Assembly (NCBI RefSeq): GCF_011601345.1
Contig: NZ_JAAORB010000004.1
Coordinates: 120,177-184,176 of the forward strand
Direction of reading: 5' to 3'
DNA: 64,000 nucleotides
Origin: Roseovarius gahaiensis
Lineage (GTDB): Bacteria > Pseudomonadota > Alphaproteobacteria > Rhodobacterales > Rhodobacteraceae
The translations under genes and the position numbers were made by a program. Positions 35,717 to 44,523 of the stretch are shown here, piece after piece; the first letter of the stretch is position 1; every line of letters starts with the position of its first letter. The notes below the pieces were generated by a model, which did no database searches, was not told the origin of the DNA, and saw nothing but the letters and a program-made list of their open reading frames with translations.

Positions 35717-36600
35717 CAGTATTGCACCTTGCGTTCGACGAAGCGGAATTGAACGACGGTCATCGCAATCACAAGCGCCATCAGGATCACTGACTGTGCG
35801 GCCGACGATCCGTAATCCTGTCCCACAAAGCCGGTGGAATAGACCTTGTAGACGAGGATCGCGGTCGCATCAGCCGGCCCGCCCGAGGTCGTGGCATGGA
35901 TGATCGCGAAGGTATCGAAAAATGCGTAGACCAGATTGACCACCAGCAGAAAAAACGTGGTGGGCGACAGCAGCGGAAAGCAGATTGTCCAAAAGCGGCG
36001 TGCCGGGCTGGCCCCGTCGATGGCTGCCGCCTCGATCAGCGATTTCGGCATTGATTGCAATCCGGCGAGGAAGAACAAGAAATTATAGCTGATCTGTTTC
36101 CACGCGGCGGCGACGATCACCATCAACAGGGCCTGACGGCCGTTGACGTAATGATTCCAATCCACACCAAAGGTGCTTTCCAGCATATAGGCGACAATGC
36201 CCAGCGACGGATTCATCATGAAGAACCACAGCACCCCTGCCAGCGCCGGGGCCACCGCATAGGGCCATATCAAGAAGGTCCGGTAGCTCATTTTGCCCCG
36301 CAACACCCGGTTGGCCGCCACAGCCAGCGCCAGAGCCGTGCTCATGGACAATAGCGTCACCGACAGACCAAAGATCAGGGTCGTCCAGAAGCTGCGTAAG
36401 TAGCTGCCATCGGAAAACAGCGCGGTGAAATTCTCAAACCAGACAAATGTCCGGTTGAAACCGAACACATCCTCCAAAAAGAATGAGGTTTCCAGCGCCT
36501 GATAGGCGGGCCAGATGAAGAAGATCAGCGTAACCGCAATCTGCGGGGCGAGCAGCAGATAGGGCAGCCAACGGTGGCGAAAGACGACACGTTTCTGCAT
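35716..36600 (-). CDS. ugpA: sn-Glycerol-3-phosphate ABC transporter permease UgpA
   Basis: A 294-residue permease with an N-terminal helix ([22 protein letters not shown]), six helices in all, and the EAA loop [27 protein letters not shown]. It pairs with UgpE. The 68-bp gap to ugpB contains a terminator-like hairpin, so less permease than binding protein is expected. Confidence 0.9.
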   Translation of the reverse strand: MQKRVVFRHRWLPYLLLAPQIAVTLIFFIWPAYQALETSFFLEDVFGFNRTFVWFENFTALFSDGSYLRSFWTTLIFGLSVTLLSMSTALALAVAANRVLRGKMSYRTFLIWPYAVAPALAGVLWFFMMNPSLGIVAYMLESTFGVDWNHYVNGRQALLMVIVAAAWKQISYNFLFFLAGLQSMPKSLIEAAAIDGASPARRFWTICFPLLSPTTFFLLVVNLVYAFFDTFAIIHATTSGGPADATAILVYKVYSTGFVGQDYGSSAAQSVILMALVIAMTVVQFRFVERKVQY

Positions 36601-36610
36601 GGGATTTCCA

Positions 36611-36645
36611 GATAAAAAATAACCGGCCGAAGCATGCCCCGGCCG
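36611..36645 (-). terminator. Attenuator-like hairpin between ugpB and ugpA
   Basis: On the coding strand CCGGCCG, ten-base loop, CGGCCGG, then TTATTTTTTAT. A stem plus T-rich tail inside the operon suggests partial termination after ugpB, giving excess binding protein over membrane components. Confidence 0.65.
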
Positions 36646-36668
36646 GCCTGACAGTCAGATCCAGAGGA

Positions 36669-37976
36669 TCAGGAGTTGGTGGCCTCGAAGCGGCGCAACA
36701 GCGCGTTGCCACGCGTCACAGCGGCGTCCAATGCCTCCTGAGCGGTCTTGTCACCGGCCCAGACAGCCTCCAGTTCTTCGTTGATCACGTCACGGATCTG
36801 CACAAAGTTGCCAAAGCGCAACCCGCGAGAGTTCGAGGTCGGCTCGTTCAGCGACAACTGATTGATGGCCACGTCCGTTCCCGGATTATCAGCAAAGAAG
36901 CCACGCTCGTCCATCAGCTCGGCAGCGGCGTTGGTGATCGGCACATAGCCGGTCGCCTGGGCCCAGTCGGCCTGCTGTTCGGTGCCCGACAGGAAGTCGA
37001 GGAATTGCGCGGTGCAGGCAAACTCGGCATCCTCATGGCCCTGCAAGGCCCAGAGCGTAGCGCCACCGATGATCGAGTTCTGCGGCTCGGCGCGGACAGA
37101 CGTGTCGATCGGCATCGGAACTTGGGTAAACTCGAAGTCCTGAATGTCGGCCTCAAAACCGCCAAAATAGGCCGAAGAGTTGATCCACATGGCGGCTTCG
37201 CCGTTCACGAATTGCGGGCGGGAGTCGCCCCGGCGGCCGCCATACGTGAACAAGCCTTCCTCGGCCATGGTTTGGATGCGGTCAATGTGGCCGACCACGG
37301 CGGGATTGTTGATCTTCAGCTCGGTGCCGGTGCCGGCAAAGCCGTTCTCAAGCGTTCCGATCTCCAGGTCATGCCACGCCGAGAAGTTCTCGATCATGGT
37401 CCAGGATTGCCAGCCAAAGCCCAACGGAGAGGCGACACCAGCGGCTTTGAGGGCGCGGGCGGCGTCGATGGTTTCGTCCCAGGTCGTCGGGATCTCGATG
37501 TCGTTCTCTTCAAACAAGGTGACATTGACCCACATCACAGGGGTGGACGAGTTGTAGGGCAGAGACAGCATGTTGCCGTCCGTGTCAGAGTAGTAGGAGA
37601 TCACGGCAGGGATGTAGCTGCTTTCGTCGAAGGCCAGACCCTGATCTTCCATCAACTGATGCACGGGGTAGATCGCGCCCTCGGCAGCCATCATGGTTGC
37701 GGTGCCAACTTCGAAGACCTGCACGATGTTGGGCTGTTCGCCGGCGCGGAATGCCGCGATTGCTGCGGTCATCGTCTCGGTGTAGTCGCCTTGGTAAACC
37801 GAGTTGACGGTGCAGCTGTCCTGCTGCTCGTTGAAGGTGGTGGCGAAGGCGTCTGTGCGCTCGCCCAGCTGGCCACCCATGGCGTGCCAAAACTGGATTT
37901 CCGTGCGATCCTGCGCCTGTCCGGCGGCGGCGCTCACAGCCAAAGTGGCGACCGTAGCGAGGAGGTGCTTTTTCAT
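36669..37976 (-). CDS. ugpB: sn-Glycerol-3-phosphate-binding periplasmic protein UgpB
   Basis: A 435-residue family 1 binding protein with a Sec signal peptide (MKKHLLATVATLAVSAAAGQAQ). The start is ATG 37976; an in-frame start at 38012 would spoil the signal. It matches UgpB proper: FWHAMGGQLGE, QVFEVGTATMMAA, the YSDTDGNMLSLPYNSSTPVMW segment, ENFSAWHDL, NSIIGGATLW, and the C-terminal ELEAVWAG...RGNALLRRFE. It delivers glycerol-3-phosphate or glycerophosphodiesters to UgpAEC. First gene of the operon. Confidence 0.93.
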   Translation of the reverse strand: MKKHLLATVATLAVSAAAGQAQDRTEIQFWHAMGGQLGERTDAFATTFNEQQDSCTVNSVYQGDYTETMTAAIAAFRAGEQPNIVQVFEVGTATMMAAEGAIYPVHQLMEDQGLAFDESSYIPAVISYYSDTDGNMLSLPYNSSTPVMWVNVTLFEENDIEIPTTWDETIDAARALKAAGVASPLGFGWQSWTMIENFSAWHDLEIGTLENGFAGTGTELKINNPAVVGHIDRIQTMAEEGLFTYGGRRGDSRPQFVNGEAAMWINSSAYFGGFEADIQDFEFTQVPMPIDTSVRAEPQNSIIGGATLWALQGHEDAEFACTAQFLDFLSGTEQQADWAQATGYVPITNAAAELMDERGFFADNPGTDVAINQLSLNEPTSNSRGLRFGNFVQIRDVINEELEAVWAGDKTAQEALDAAVTRGNALLRRFEATNS

Positions 37977-38074
37977 CAGTGTCTCCGACAGAAATTTGGA
38001 CGCACCCGTCAAGGAAGCGCCATGAAAGAAGGTCTTCGGCCCATTCGTGGGCCGACACGCACGCGATATTAATC

Positions 38075-38107
38075 ATATGTGGCGGACTATATTTCTGATA
38101 TGTGACG
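38075..38107. promoter_or_regulatory. Direct repeat upstream of ugpB
   Basis: ATATGTGGCG (38075-38084) and ATATGTGACG (38098-38107) repeat with a 23-bp period, about 100 bp upstream of ugpB in an AT-rich stretch that also contains the probable promoter. A possible operator; no regulator gene for this operon is in the window. The rest of the 281-bp gap up to 38257 holds no gene I recognise. Confidence 0.3.
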
Positions 38108-38257
38108 ATTTTTTATGTATATGATTCAGTTTAATGACATTGAACACGACGGCGACTGGCTTAGGCTCACGTCAAAGAAAGCCAGCACGGAACAAATCCG
38201 GCACGGCCTCAGCGCGGTATTCTGGGGGGAGCGCATTGCGCTGGATGGAGCGTCCGG

Positions 38258-39040
38258 TTACCGCAAATCGTCAGATGAAATATGTAAAGTTTGGCAGCTG
38301 TGCCCAACATCGTGCAGAACTGCGCCGCAATGACCCGGCACGAAATGAACCCCAGTTTGGGTTTGAAGATTAAGACCAACTGCATGTGACGTGCCCGGAG
38401 CAATCGTGACTTGGCGTCCGGCAAACTGACCCGTGATCATGCGGTGAACATGCCCGCAGGCAATCTGCACAGGGCCGTCATGGTCATGCAAAACGGCCTC
38501 AAGGCGTGGATTGGGGGTGAGGCCGATGGCGTCCATGGCAGAGATGCCGGTTGCAAAAGGCGGGTGGTGCATGAAGACAAGCAGCGGACGGCCTGCCAGA
38601 TCGCGCAGCGTGGCCGCAAGCCACTCCAGTGTCTGGTCGCTCACCTCACCGTGGGCTGCCCCTTCAACCAGCGTATCAAGGCCCAGGGTGGTGACATCGT
38701 CCAGATCCTCGCGCCAGTTGATCGGCCCTTTATCGGGCATCCAGCCCTCCTGCGCGGCAAAGGCCCGCATGGTTTCGCGATTATCATGATTGCCTGGAAT
38801 GGCACGCCAAGGCAGCGGTGCCGTGGCCATAATTGCGCGCAGGTGATCATAGGCACCGTCGCATCCGGTTTCCGTCAGGTCGCCCGAAATCACCAGCCGC
38901 TCCACCGGGCCGATGGCGGGTAATAGGCGTGCCAGCCCGGACAGCATGTCTTGCAGCGCTGTGGCGGTGTCGATCGTGCCGTGGAACAGTTGCCCTTCGG
39001 GCATGATGTGCAGATCCGAGATGTGCAGGATGCGGGTCAT
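38258..39040 (-). CDS. GpdQ-like metallophosphoesterase (probable glycerophosphodiesterase)
   Basis: A 260-residue calcineurin-like phosphoesterase. Metal ligands are visible in SDLHI (near residue 8), SGDLTE, GNHDN, MHHPPF and CGHVHR, the full set for a dinuclear centre. The order and spacing, and ISAMDAIGL after MHHPPF, resemble GpdQ and the CpdA/Icc group. As the last gene of an ABC operon for a glycerol-phosphate-like substrate it probably releases glycerol-3-phosphate from glycerophosphodiesters in the cytoplasm. A cyclic nucleotide phosphodiesterase activity cannot be excluded. Confidence 0.8.
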   Translation of the reverse strand: MTRILHISDLHIMPEGQLFHGTIDTATALQDMLSGLARLLPAIGPVERLVISGDLTETGCDGAYDHLRAIMATAPLPWRAIPGNHDNRETMRAFAAQEGWMPDKGPINWREDLDDVTTLGLDTLVEGAAHGEVSDQTLEWLAATLRDLAGRPLLVFMHHPPFATGISAMDAIGLTPNPRLEAVLHDHDGPVQIACGHVHRMITGQFAGRQVTIAPGTSHAVGLNLQTQTGVHFVPGHCGAVLHDVGHSCQTLHISSDDLR

Positions 39041-39047
39041 ACTGTCC

Positions 39048-39848
39048 TCATTTCACACCAGCGGTCAGGAAGGCCTGAACGAATTGACGCTGGAATATCA
39101 AAAAGCCGATCAAGAGCGGCGCGATCACCATGACCGTGGCTGCCGAGATCACCGATATATCGACCCCGTTCTCGGGCGCGCCAAACAGCGACAGGCCCAC
39201 GGTCAGCGGGCGGGTTGAGGGCGAATTGGTCACGATTAGCGGCCAAAGGAAGTTGTTCCAGTGCGATGCCACCGAGACCAGCGCATAGGCCAGATAGGTG
39301 GGGCGCGCAGCGGGCACATAGACCCGCCAGAGCACGCCCAATGTGCCGCAACCTTCGACGCGTGCCGCCTCGTCCAGATCCTTGGGCACGGATTTGAACG
39401 CCTGCCGCATCAGGAATATGCCAAAGGCCGAGGCCATATAGGGCGCGCCGATGCCCATAATGCTGTCAAGCAGCCCTAAGGAGGCGGCGACCTGATAGTT
39501 TTCGACGATCAACACCTCAGGCAGGATGAAAAGCTGCATCAGCACGAGAATGAACAGCACGTCGCGCCCGCGAAATTCTGTCTGTGCAAAGGCATAACCG
39601 GCCAGCGTGCAAAGCAGGAACTGCCCTGCAAGGATCAGCGAGACCAGCATGAAGGTGTTGAGGAAATACCGCAGCCACGGCGCACCAGCCCAAGCGGTGC
39701 GGAAGTTTTCAAGCGTCAGCGGCGCGGTCAGGCGGAAATTCACCGCGTCGCTGACATCATGGAACGCGGCCCAGAATGCGAAGACCAGCGGCGAAATCCA
39801 CAAAAGGGCCAGCAGGACTGCGGCGGCGGGTTCGATATAACGGATCAT
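39048..39848 (-). CDS. Carbohydrate/glycerol-phosphate-type ABC permease (UgpE-like)
   Basis: A 266-residue CUT1-type permease with about six helices. The EAA loop is DLDEAARVEGCGTLGVLWRVYVPAARP. The ATG at 39848 overlaps the stop of the preceding permease as ATGA. It belongs to the second ugp-like operon. The substrate is inferred from the phosphodiesterase 7 bp downstream. Confidence 0.87.
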   Translation of the reverse strand: MIRYIEPAAAVLLALLWISPLVFAFWAAFHDVSDAVNFRLTAPLTLENFRTAWAGAPWLRYFLNTFMLVSLILAGQFLLCTLAGYAFAQTEFRGRDVLFILVLMQLFILPEVLIVENYQVAASLGLLDSIMGIGAPYMASAFGIFLMRQAFKSVPKDLDEAARVEGCGTLGVLWRVYVPAARPTYLAYALVSVASHWNNFLWPLIVTNSPSTRPLTVGLSLFGAPENGVDISVISAATVMVIAPLLIGFLIFQRQFVQAFLTAGVK

Positions 39849-40738
39849 CTGTAATGCACCCGCCGGTCAAGCACGAGGAACTGAAAAGCCGCCAATGCCC
39901 CCATCAGGGCCAGTACCAGCACAGTCATCGCCGCGGCTGATGGCCTGTCGAAATAGGCAAACGCGTTCTCCCAGATGTAGTAGAGGATCAGCTTTGAGCT
40001 GTCGGATGGCCCGCCCTTGGTGAGGATGAACAGGTGGTCGATCAGCTTGACCGAATTGATCATCGCATTGACGAGGATGAACAGCGTGGTCGGCATCAAG
40101 AGCGGCAGTAGAATACGGCGCGCGTAGGTCCAGCGGCTTGCGCCTTCGATCTCGGCGGCTTCTTTCAAATCGGGTGGGATGGTTTGCAGCGCGGCGAGAT
40201 AGAAAATCATGAAAAACCCCGCCTCTTTCCAGATCGTCACCACGCAGATCGCCCAAAGCGCGGTTTCGGGTTGACCAAGCCAGTTGACCGGCTCGGCCCC
40301 AAAGAGCGCCCCGATCTGGTTGAGGATGCCGAAACTGGGCGTGTAGAAAAACAGCCAAAGGTTCGCCGCCGCGATCATTGGCAGCACGGTGGGCGTAAAA
40401 TAGGCAGTGCGTATAAAGCTGCGCGCCGGAATTTTCGAATTGGCCCAAAGCGCCATGACAAGCGCCAGCGCCATGGACGCCGGGATTGTGACCAAAGCAT
40501 AGAGAAGGTTGTTGCTTGCCACCTGCCAGAAGGTCGGATCGTCGAAAAGGTAGCGGTAATTGTCCAGCCCCACAAATTCGGCCGGGTTGCGGCGGGTGCC
40601 GCGCGACCAGAGCGAGGTCACCATGGTGGCCAGCGACGGGTAAAAGGCAAACGCCGTCAGCATGATGAGCGCGGGCGACAACAATAGCCAGCCATGCAGC
40701 GCGCGGCGGCGGCGCTCAAAGGTGAATGCGTCGGTCAT
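39845..40738 (-). CDS. Carbohydrate/glycerol-phosphate-type ABC permease (UgpA-like)
   Basis: A 297-residue permease. The start is set to ATG 40738 because GGAG lies six bases before it; the ATG at 40750 lacks a site. N-terminal helix LHGWLLLSPALIMLTAFAFYP, and EAA loop DLKEAAEIEGASRWTYARRILLPLLMP. It is partner of the next permease. A strong palindromic hairpin separates it from the binding-protein gene. Confidence 0.87.
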   Translation of the reverse strand: MTDAFTFERRRRALHGWLLLSPALIMLTAFAFYPSLATMVTSLWSRGTRRNPAEFVGLDNYRYLFDDPTFWQVASNNLLYALVTIPASMALALVMALWANSKIPARSFIRTAYFTPTVLPMIAAANLWLFFYTPSFGILNQIGALFGAEPVNWLGQPETALWAICVVTIWKEAGFFMIFYLAALQTIPPDLKEAAEIEGASRWTYARRILLPLLMPTTLFILVNAMINSVKLIDHLFILTKGGPSDSSKLILYYIWENAFAYFDRPSAAAMTVLVLALMGALAAFQFLVLDRRVHYR

Positions 40739-40754
40739 GTGGGTCTCCATAGGG

Positions 40755-40781
40755 CCGGGCCGGATTGATCAACCGGCCCGG
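40755..40781 (-). repeat. Perfect 9-bp hairpin after second ugp-like binding-protein gene
   Basis: CCGGGCCGG (40755-40763), loop ATTGATCAA, CCGGCCCGG (40773-40781). The loop contains TTGATCAA, itself a palindrome. Located between the binding-protein stop and the permease start. No T run, so an mRNA stability element is more likely than a terminator. Confidence 0.6.
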
Positions 40782-40801
40782 TAAAGGGTCATAGCTTGGG
40801 C

Positions 40802-42064
40802 TTACTTGTAGGCGCGCAGTTGACGCTCGGCAGTGGCTTGCGCCTCGGCCAGCGCCTCTTGCGGGCTTTTGTCGCCGGTCAGTGCCGATTGGATTGCGGC
40901 GTTCAGACCGTCGCGCACGCGCGCCGTCTCGAAGGTCGAGAATTCGGCAACCGCGTGTTCAAGCTGATCGCGTGCCACAAGGGCCGGTGGGAAATCAGCC
41001 GTGTAGGTCTTGAGCGCTTCGGTTTCGTAGGCGGCGGGCGACACGCCCATATAGCCGGTGGCGATGGACCACTTCGCAGCTTGCTCGGGCGCGGTCATGA
41101 ACTTGATCAGTTCAAGCGCAGCTTGCTTTTCCTCGTCGGTCGAGTCTTTGAACAGGTAGAAATTGCCACCGCCGGTGGGCGAGCCCAGACGTTCCTGGCC
41201 CGGCAGCATGGCGACACCGAAATCGAACTCGGCATTGTCCTTGACCGCCGTCAGGTTGCCGGTGGAATGCCACATCATGGCGGTCTCACCCTCAAGGAAG
41301 GCTTGGCGCAGCGTGCCCCATTCCACGGTGCCTTCGGGCATGATGCCATGTTCGGTCGACAGCGATTTCCAGAATTCAAGCGCCGCGACAGAGTCGGGCG
41401 CGTCGAAATAGGTGGTCAGCCCGTCATTCGCCATCAGTTCTTGACCGTTCTGGATCGCCAGCGCCTGGAACATCCAGTAGGGATAGCCCGTCGAGGGGAT
41501 CATAAGGCCATGGTGGTCGTCGTTGGTCAGGGCTTTGCCCATCGACACCAATTCGTCCCATGTGGTTGGTGCGGTTTCCGGATCAAGGCCCGCCTCGCGG
41601 AACATGTCCTTGTTGTAATACGCCACGACGGTGGACCGCTGGAACGGCACGCCCCACGTCTTGTCTTCGATTTTGCTGTTGGCCATCAGCGCCGGATAAA
41701 AGCCGTTTAGCCAAGCTTTTTCAGCATCAGTCTTGATCATGTCCTCGAAGGGCACGACCAGATCTTGCTCGATCAGATCATAGGCATCAATCGCAGCAAT
41801 TACCGCAAGCTGTGCAGGCTCGCCGGAATTGAGTGCGGCCAGCGATTTGATACGCGTGTCGTCATAGTTGCCAGCGTAGATCGCGTTGACGCTGATGTCA
41901 GGGTTTTGCGCTTCGAACTCGGCGACGATCCCATCAACCACATCGGTCAGCGCGCCGCCGACGGCGATGGGGTAATACATGGTCAGTTCGGTCTCGGCCA
42001 TGGCTGGATTGACGAGCGCGGTGGAGGCCGCCAATATGGCGGACACAGCAGTGATACGGGTCAT
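40802..42064 (-). CDS. ABC transporter substrate-binding protein (family 1, UgpB-like)
   Basis: A 420-residue periplasmic binding protein with a Sec signal (MTRITAVSAILAASTALVNPAMA). It shows family 1 segments: PFQRSTVVAYYNKDMFREAGLDP, TTWDELVSMGKAL, GTLRQAFLEGETAMMWHSTGN and EAAKWSIATGYMG-like C-terminal block (QAAKWSIATGYMG). It is less similar to E. coli UgpB than the protein at 36669. Its ATG overlaps the stop of the ATPase gene as ATGA. The ligand is probably a glycerophosphodiester or related compound, from context. Confidence 0.87.
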   Translation of the reverse strand: MTRITAVSAILAASTALVNPAMAETELTMYYPIAVGGALTDVVDGIVAEFEAQNPDISVNAIYAGNYDDTRIKSLAALNSGEPAQLAVIAAIDAYDLIEQDLVVPFEDMIKTDAEKAWLNGFYPALMANSKIEDKTWGVPFQRSTVVAYYNKDMFREAGLDPETAPTTWDELVSMGKALTNDDHHGLMIPSTGYPYWMFQALAIQNGQELMANDGLTTYFDAPDSVAALEFWKSLSTEHGIMPEGTVEWGTLRQAFLEGETAMMWHSTGNLTAVKDNAEFDFGVAMLPGQERLGSPTGGGNFYLFKDSTDEEKQAALELIKFMTAPEQAAKWSIATGYMGVSPAAYETEALKTYTADFPPALVARDQLEHAVAEFSTFETARVRDGLNAAIQSALTGDKSPQEALAEAQATAERQLRAYK

Positions 42065-43173
42065 TTCAAGAGGTCCTCTTTGACTGTTTGGGTTGGAGTA
42101 AGGGGCCTATGGCCATCCTCGGGCGCGGGATTTTGACGAATGCGCGCCTTTGGATTCTGCTGCGGCTCCTTTTTCAGGCTTCCGGTGACGGAGTCGAAAA
42201 GGAGCCGATTTTCTTTGGGGATAACCACACCGACCGTTTGGCCGGGTTCGAACGGGGCGGGGCCGGGCAAGATCGCGGCGAGCCCGTCCGCCGCCGGATG
42301 CCTGAGTGCCAGACGGGTTTCACCGCCCAGATACTCGAAATCGTCGATCCGCGCGTCAAGATCGCCTTGGCCGGCTGGCACAAGTGAAACGGCTTCGGGA
42401 CGCATCCCGATGGTATAAGCACCCTCTTGGCCAAGCGCGGCCGCGTCGATCAGCGACATAGGCGGGTCGCCGATGAATTGCGCGGCAAAGATGGTGGCCG
42501 GTCGCGCGTAAAGATCAGAAGGCGTGCCAATCTGTTCAATATGACCATCCCGCATCAGCACGACCTTGTCCGACAGGCTCATCGCTTCGCCCTGATCGTG
42601 GGTCACGTAGACGACCGTCAGTGCCAACTTGCGCGCCAGTGTCCGGATGTCGCGACGCACCGAGTGGCGCAACTTGGCGTCAAGGTTCGACAGCGGCTCG
42701 TCCATCAAACACAGCGGCCGCTCGGCCACCGCCGCACGGGCCAGTGCCACGCGCTGCCTTTGCCCGCCCGACAGTTCGGACGGTTTGCGCCGCTCCAGCC
42801 CCTCCAGTCCGGTCATGGCAAGCACTTCAGCCAGACGCCGCTCCCGGTCCGCGCGGGTGACGCGCCGCACCTTGAGCCCGAAGATCACGTTTTCAGCCAC
42901 CCTGAGATGCGGAAATAGCGCGTAAGATTGGAACACCATCGACAGGTTGCGCTGTGCGGCCGGCAGGGCCGTCACGTCGCGCCCATCAATTCTGATGCGC
43001 CCCGCTTGTGGCTGCTCTAGCCCCGCAATCAGGCGCAGCATCGTGGATTTGCCGCAACCCGAGGGGCCAAGGATCGACAGGAAAGCGCCTTGCTGCAGGC
43101 CAAGACTTATATCGCGAACGCCGCCTTGTCCGCTCCATTGCCGCGTGAGACCTTCAAGTGTCAGAAAGCTCAT
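42061..43173 (-). CDS. ABC transporter ATPase (MalK/UgpC type)
   Basis: A 370-residue ATPase. Walker [11 protein letters not shown]-loop VFQSYALFPHLRV, signature LSGGQRQR, Walker [18 protein letters not shown]-loop VTHDQGEAMSLSD. The C-terminal regulatory domain is followed by a Pro/Lys-rich tail of about 35 residues not usual in UgpC. It is ATGA-coupled on both sides, to the DeoR regulator gene before and the binding protein after, an unusual operon order with the ATPase first. Confidence 0.88.
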   Translation of the reverse strand: MSFLTLEGLTRQWSGQGGVRDISLGLQQGAFLSILGPSGCGKSTMLRLIAGLEQPQAGRIRIDGRDVTALPAAQRNLSMVFQSYALFPHLRVAENVIFGLKVRRVTRADRERRLAEVLAMTGLEGLERRKPSELSGGQRQRVALARAAVAERPLCLMDEPLSNLDAKLRHSVRRDIRTLARKLALTVVYVTHDQGEAMSLSDKVVLMRDGHIEQIGTPSDLYARPATIFAAQFIGDPPMSLIDAAALGQEGAYTIGMRPEAVSLVPAGQGDLDARIDDFEYLGGETRLALRHPAADGLAAILPGPAPFEPGQTVGVVIPKENRLLFDSVTGSLKKEPQQNPKARIRQNPAPEDGHRPLTPTQTVKEDLLK

Positions 43174-43931
43174 GTATTCTCTCCTGCGATGATCAACCGA
43201 TCGCCAAGCGACTCCAGCAAGGTCGCAAAAGGCGCACCGGGGTTGGTCTCGGTCACGATAAGGTCGGCCTCGTCAAGATGACCGCCGACCGCCGGGGCGC
43301 GGCGACCGAATTTCGAACTGTCCGCGACGAAAATGGAGTGCCGGGCGTTTTCCTGTGCTTGGCGGCGGATGCGCACCTCGGGTGCGTGGAAATCCAGCAG
43401 GGAGCCGTCGTTGTCGATCCCGGCGGCACCGTAAATGGCGAAATCCGCGCGGTAGGCCCCGAAAAGCTCTTGGGCCAGCGACCCCAGAATATCCCGGTCC
43501 GGCAGGCGCAATTCCCCACCGGGGATGACAATCCGTGCACCGGGCGCCTCGGACAGGGCCATTGCTGCGTTCAAATTGTTGGTGATCACGGTCAGTCCCT
43601 CACGCGCGGCCAGCGCGGCGGCGACCACCGCCGGGGTTGTGCCAATCGAGAAAAACAGCGTTGCACCATCGGGGATCAGCCCCGCGACATGGGCCGCGAT
43701 CCTCTGCTTGGCGGCCACATTCAGCGAGGTGCGCGCGGAGTAGGGCAAATTCGAACTGCCCTCGATGAATTCGGCCCCGCCGTGTAGGCGCCGCAATTTA
43801 CCCTGCGCGCACAGCGCGTTGATATCACGGCGGACCGTATGGGCCGAGACGTGCAGGGCCGCTGCCAGCTCGTCTACCATGACGCGCCCGCGCGACTGTG
43901 CCGTTTCGAGAATCTCTGATCTTCTGTTCAT
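43170..43931 (-). CDS. DeoR/GlpR-family transcriptional regulator
   Basis: A 253-residue DeoR-type repressor. The N-terminal HTH (residues about 5-57, VMVDELAAALHVSAHTVRRDINALCAQGKLRRLHGGA) has the family signature. The C-terminal sugar-phosphate sensor domain (about 75-230) contains GTTPAVVAAALA and VADSSKFGRRAP. First gene of the second ugp-like operon and ATGA-coupled to the ATPase. GlpR-like repressors respond to glycerol-3-phosphate, which fits a phosphodiesterase in the operon. Candidate operators lie just upstream. Confidence 0.87.
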   Translation of the reverse strand: MNRRSEILETAQSRGRVMVDELAAALHVSAHTVRRDINALCAQGKLRRLHGGAEFIEGSSNLPYSARTSLNVAAKQRIAAHVAGLIPDGATLFFSIGTTPAVVAAALAAREGLTVITNNLNAAMALSEAPGARIVIPGGELRLPDRDILGSLAQELFGAYRADFAIYGAAGIDNDGSLLDFHAPEVRIRRQAQENARHSIFVADSSKFGRRAPAVGGHLDEADLIVTETNPGAPFATLLESLGDRLIIAGENT

Positions 43932-43947
43932 TCAACAGCCCCTTTTA

Positions 43948-44002
43948 TGCTCTAATGAGCACAAAGGATGACACCTTGATGAAACGCGTGCTCATCAAAG
44001 CA
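43948..44002 (-). promoter_or_regulatory. Paired inverted repeats upstream of the DeoR operon
   Basis: TGCTC-TAAT-GAGCA (43948-43961) is a perfect dyad 17 bp upstream of the DeoR start. TGCTC-ATCA-AAGCA (43989-44002) is an imperfect copy whose start is 41 bp further away, about four helical turns. Two phased sites fit autorepression with looping by the DeoR protein. Sequence-based inference. Confidence 0.5.
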
Positions 44003-44523
44003 TTTTTTTGTCGAATTTGGTGGGGCAGTTGTGTCGTGGTCCAAGCCGGCCTATGGCGGAAAACCATTTCAAAAGACAGCGCGCTGCCCTCCAGCGGTGC
44101 GCAATGCGCTAAAAGGACAACCACCGACATGGCGCTCGGCGGCCAGTCTGACACTATTTAACGCTCCATTTGCCTTGCGCTGCAAATATCGACGATGAGG
44201 TCTGCCGATGGTCTTTTGGGGAGGCAGCGTTACTCGACAGGCCAAATGCGGCGGCAATCGAGGCAGCGAACCCAAGCTCGCCCATCAGAGTGCTCTGTGG
44301 AATAGGCTATTGTGAAACGACTGCTGGTCGGCCCACGGCGTGTCGCAGGGATGCAGGGATGCAGGGATGCAGCGAAGTCACACATTGTCCGTCGACTGTG
44401 AACCCGCTGATCACTGGACCTTGCGGGCGCAGCAAAAGTTCGGTCTCACGGGCCGCAGTGCGGGATGACCTCGGGTGGATGAACGGCCGGTTTAGGCCGA
44501 AGACACCGGGTAGCGCGTCAGAT
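44003..44523. other. Intergenic region with an 8-bp tandem repeat
   Basis: About 520 bp without a gene I can support. It contains three tandem copies of GCAGGGAT plus a partial fourth (44345-44372), a simple repeat prone to slippage. Short open frames here show no recognisable domain and no ribosome binding site. It may be a decayed gene. Confidence 0.5.

Noticed and set aside
38115..38333. 72-codon ORF upstream of ugpB
   Set aside because: Overlaps the end of the phosphodiesterase gene on the other strand, has no family signature, and lies in the probable promoter region.
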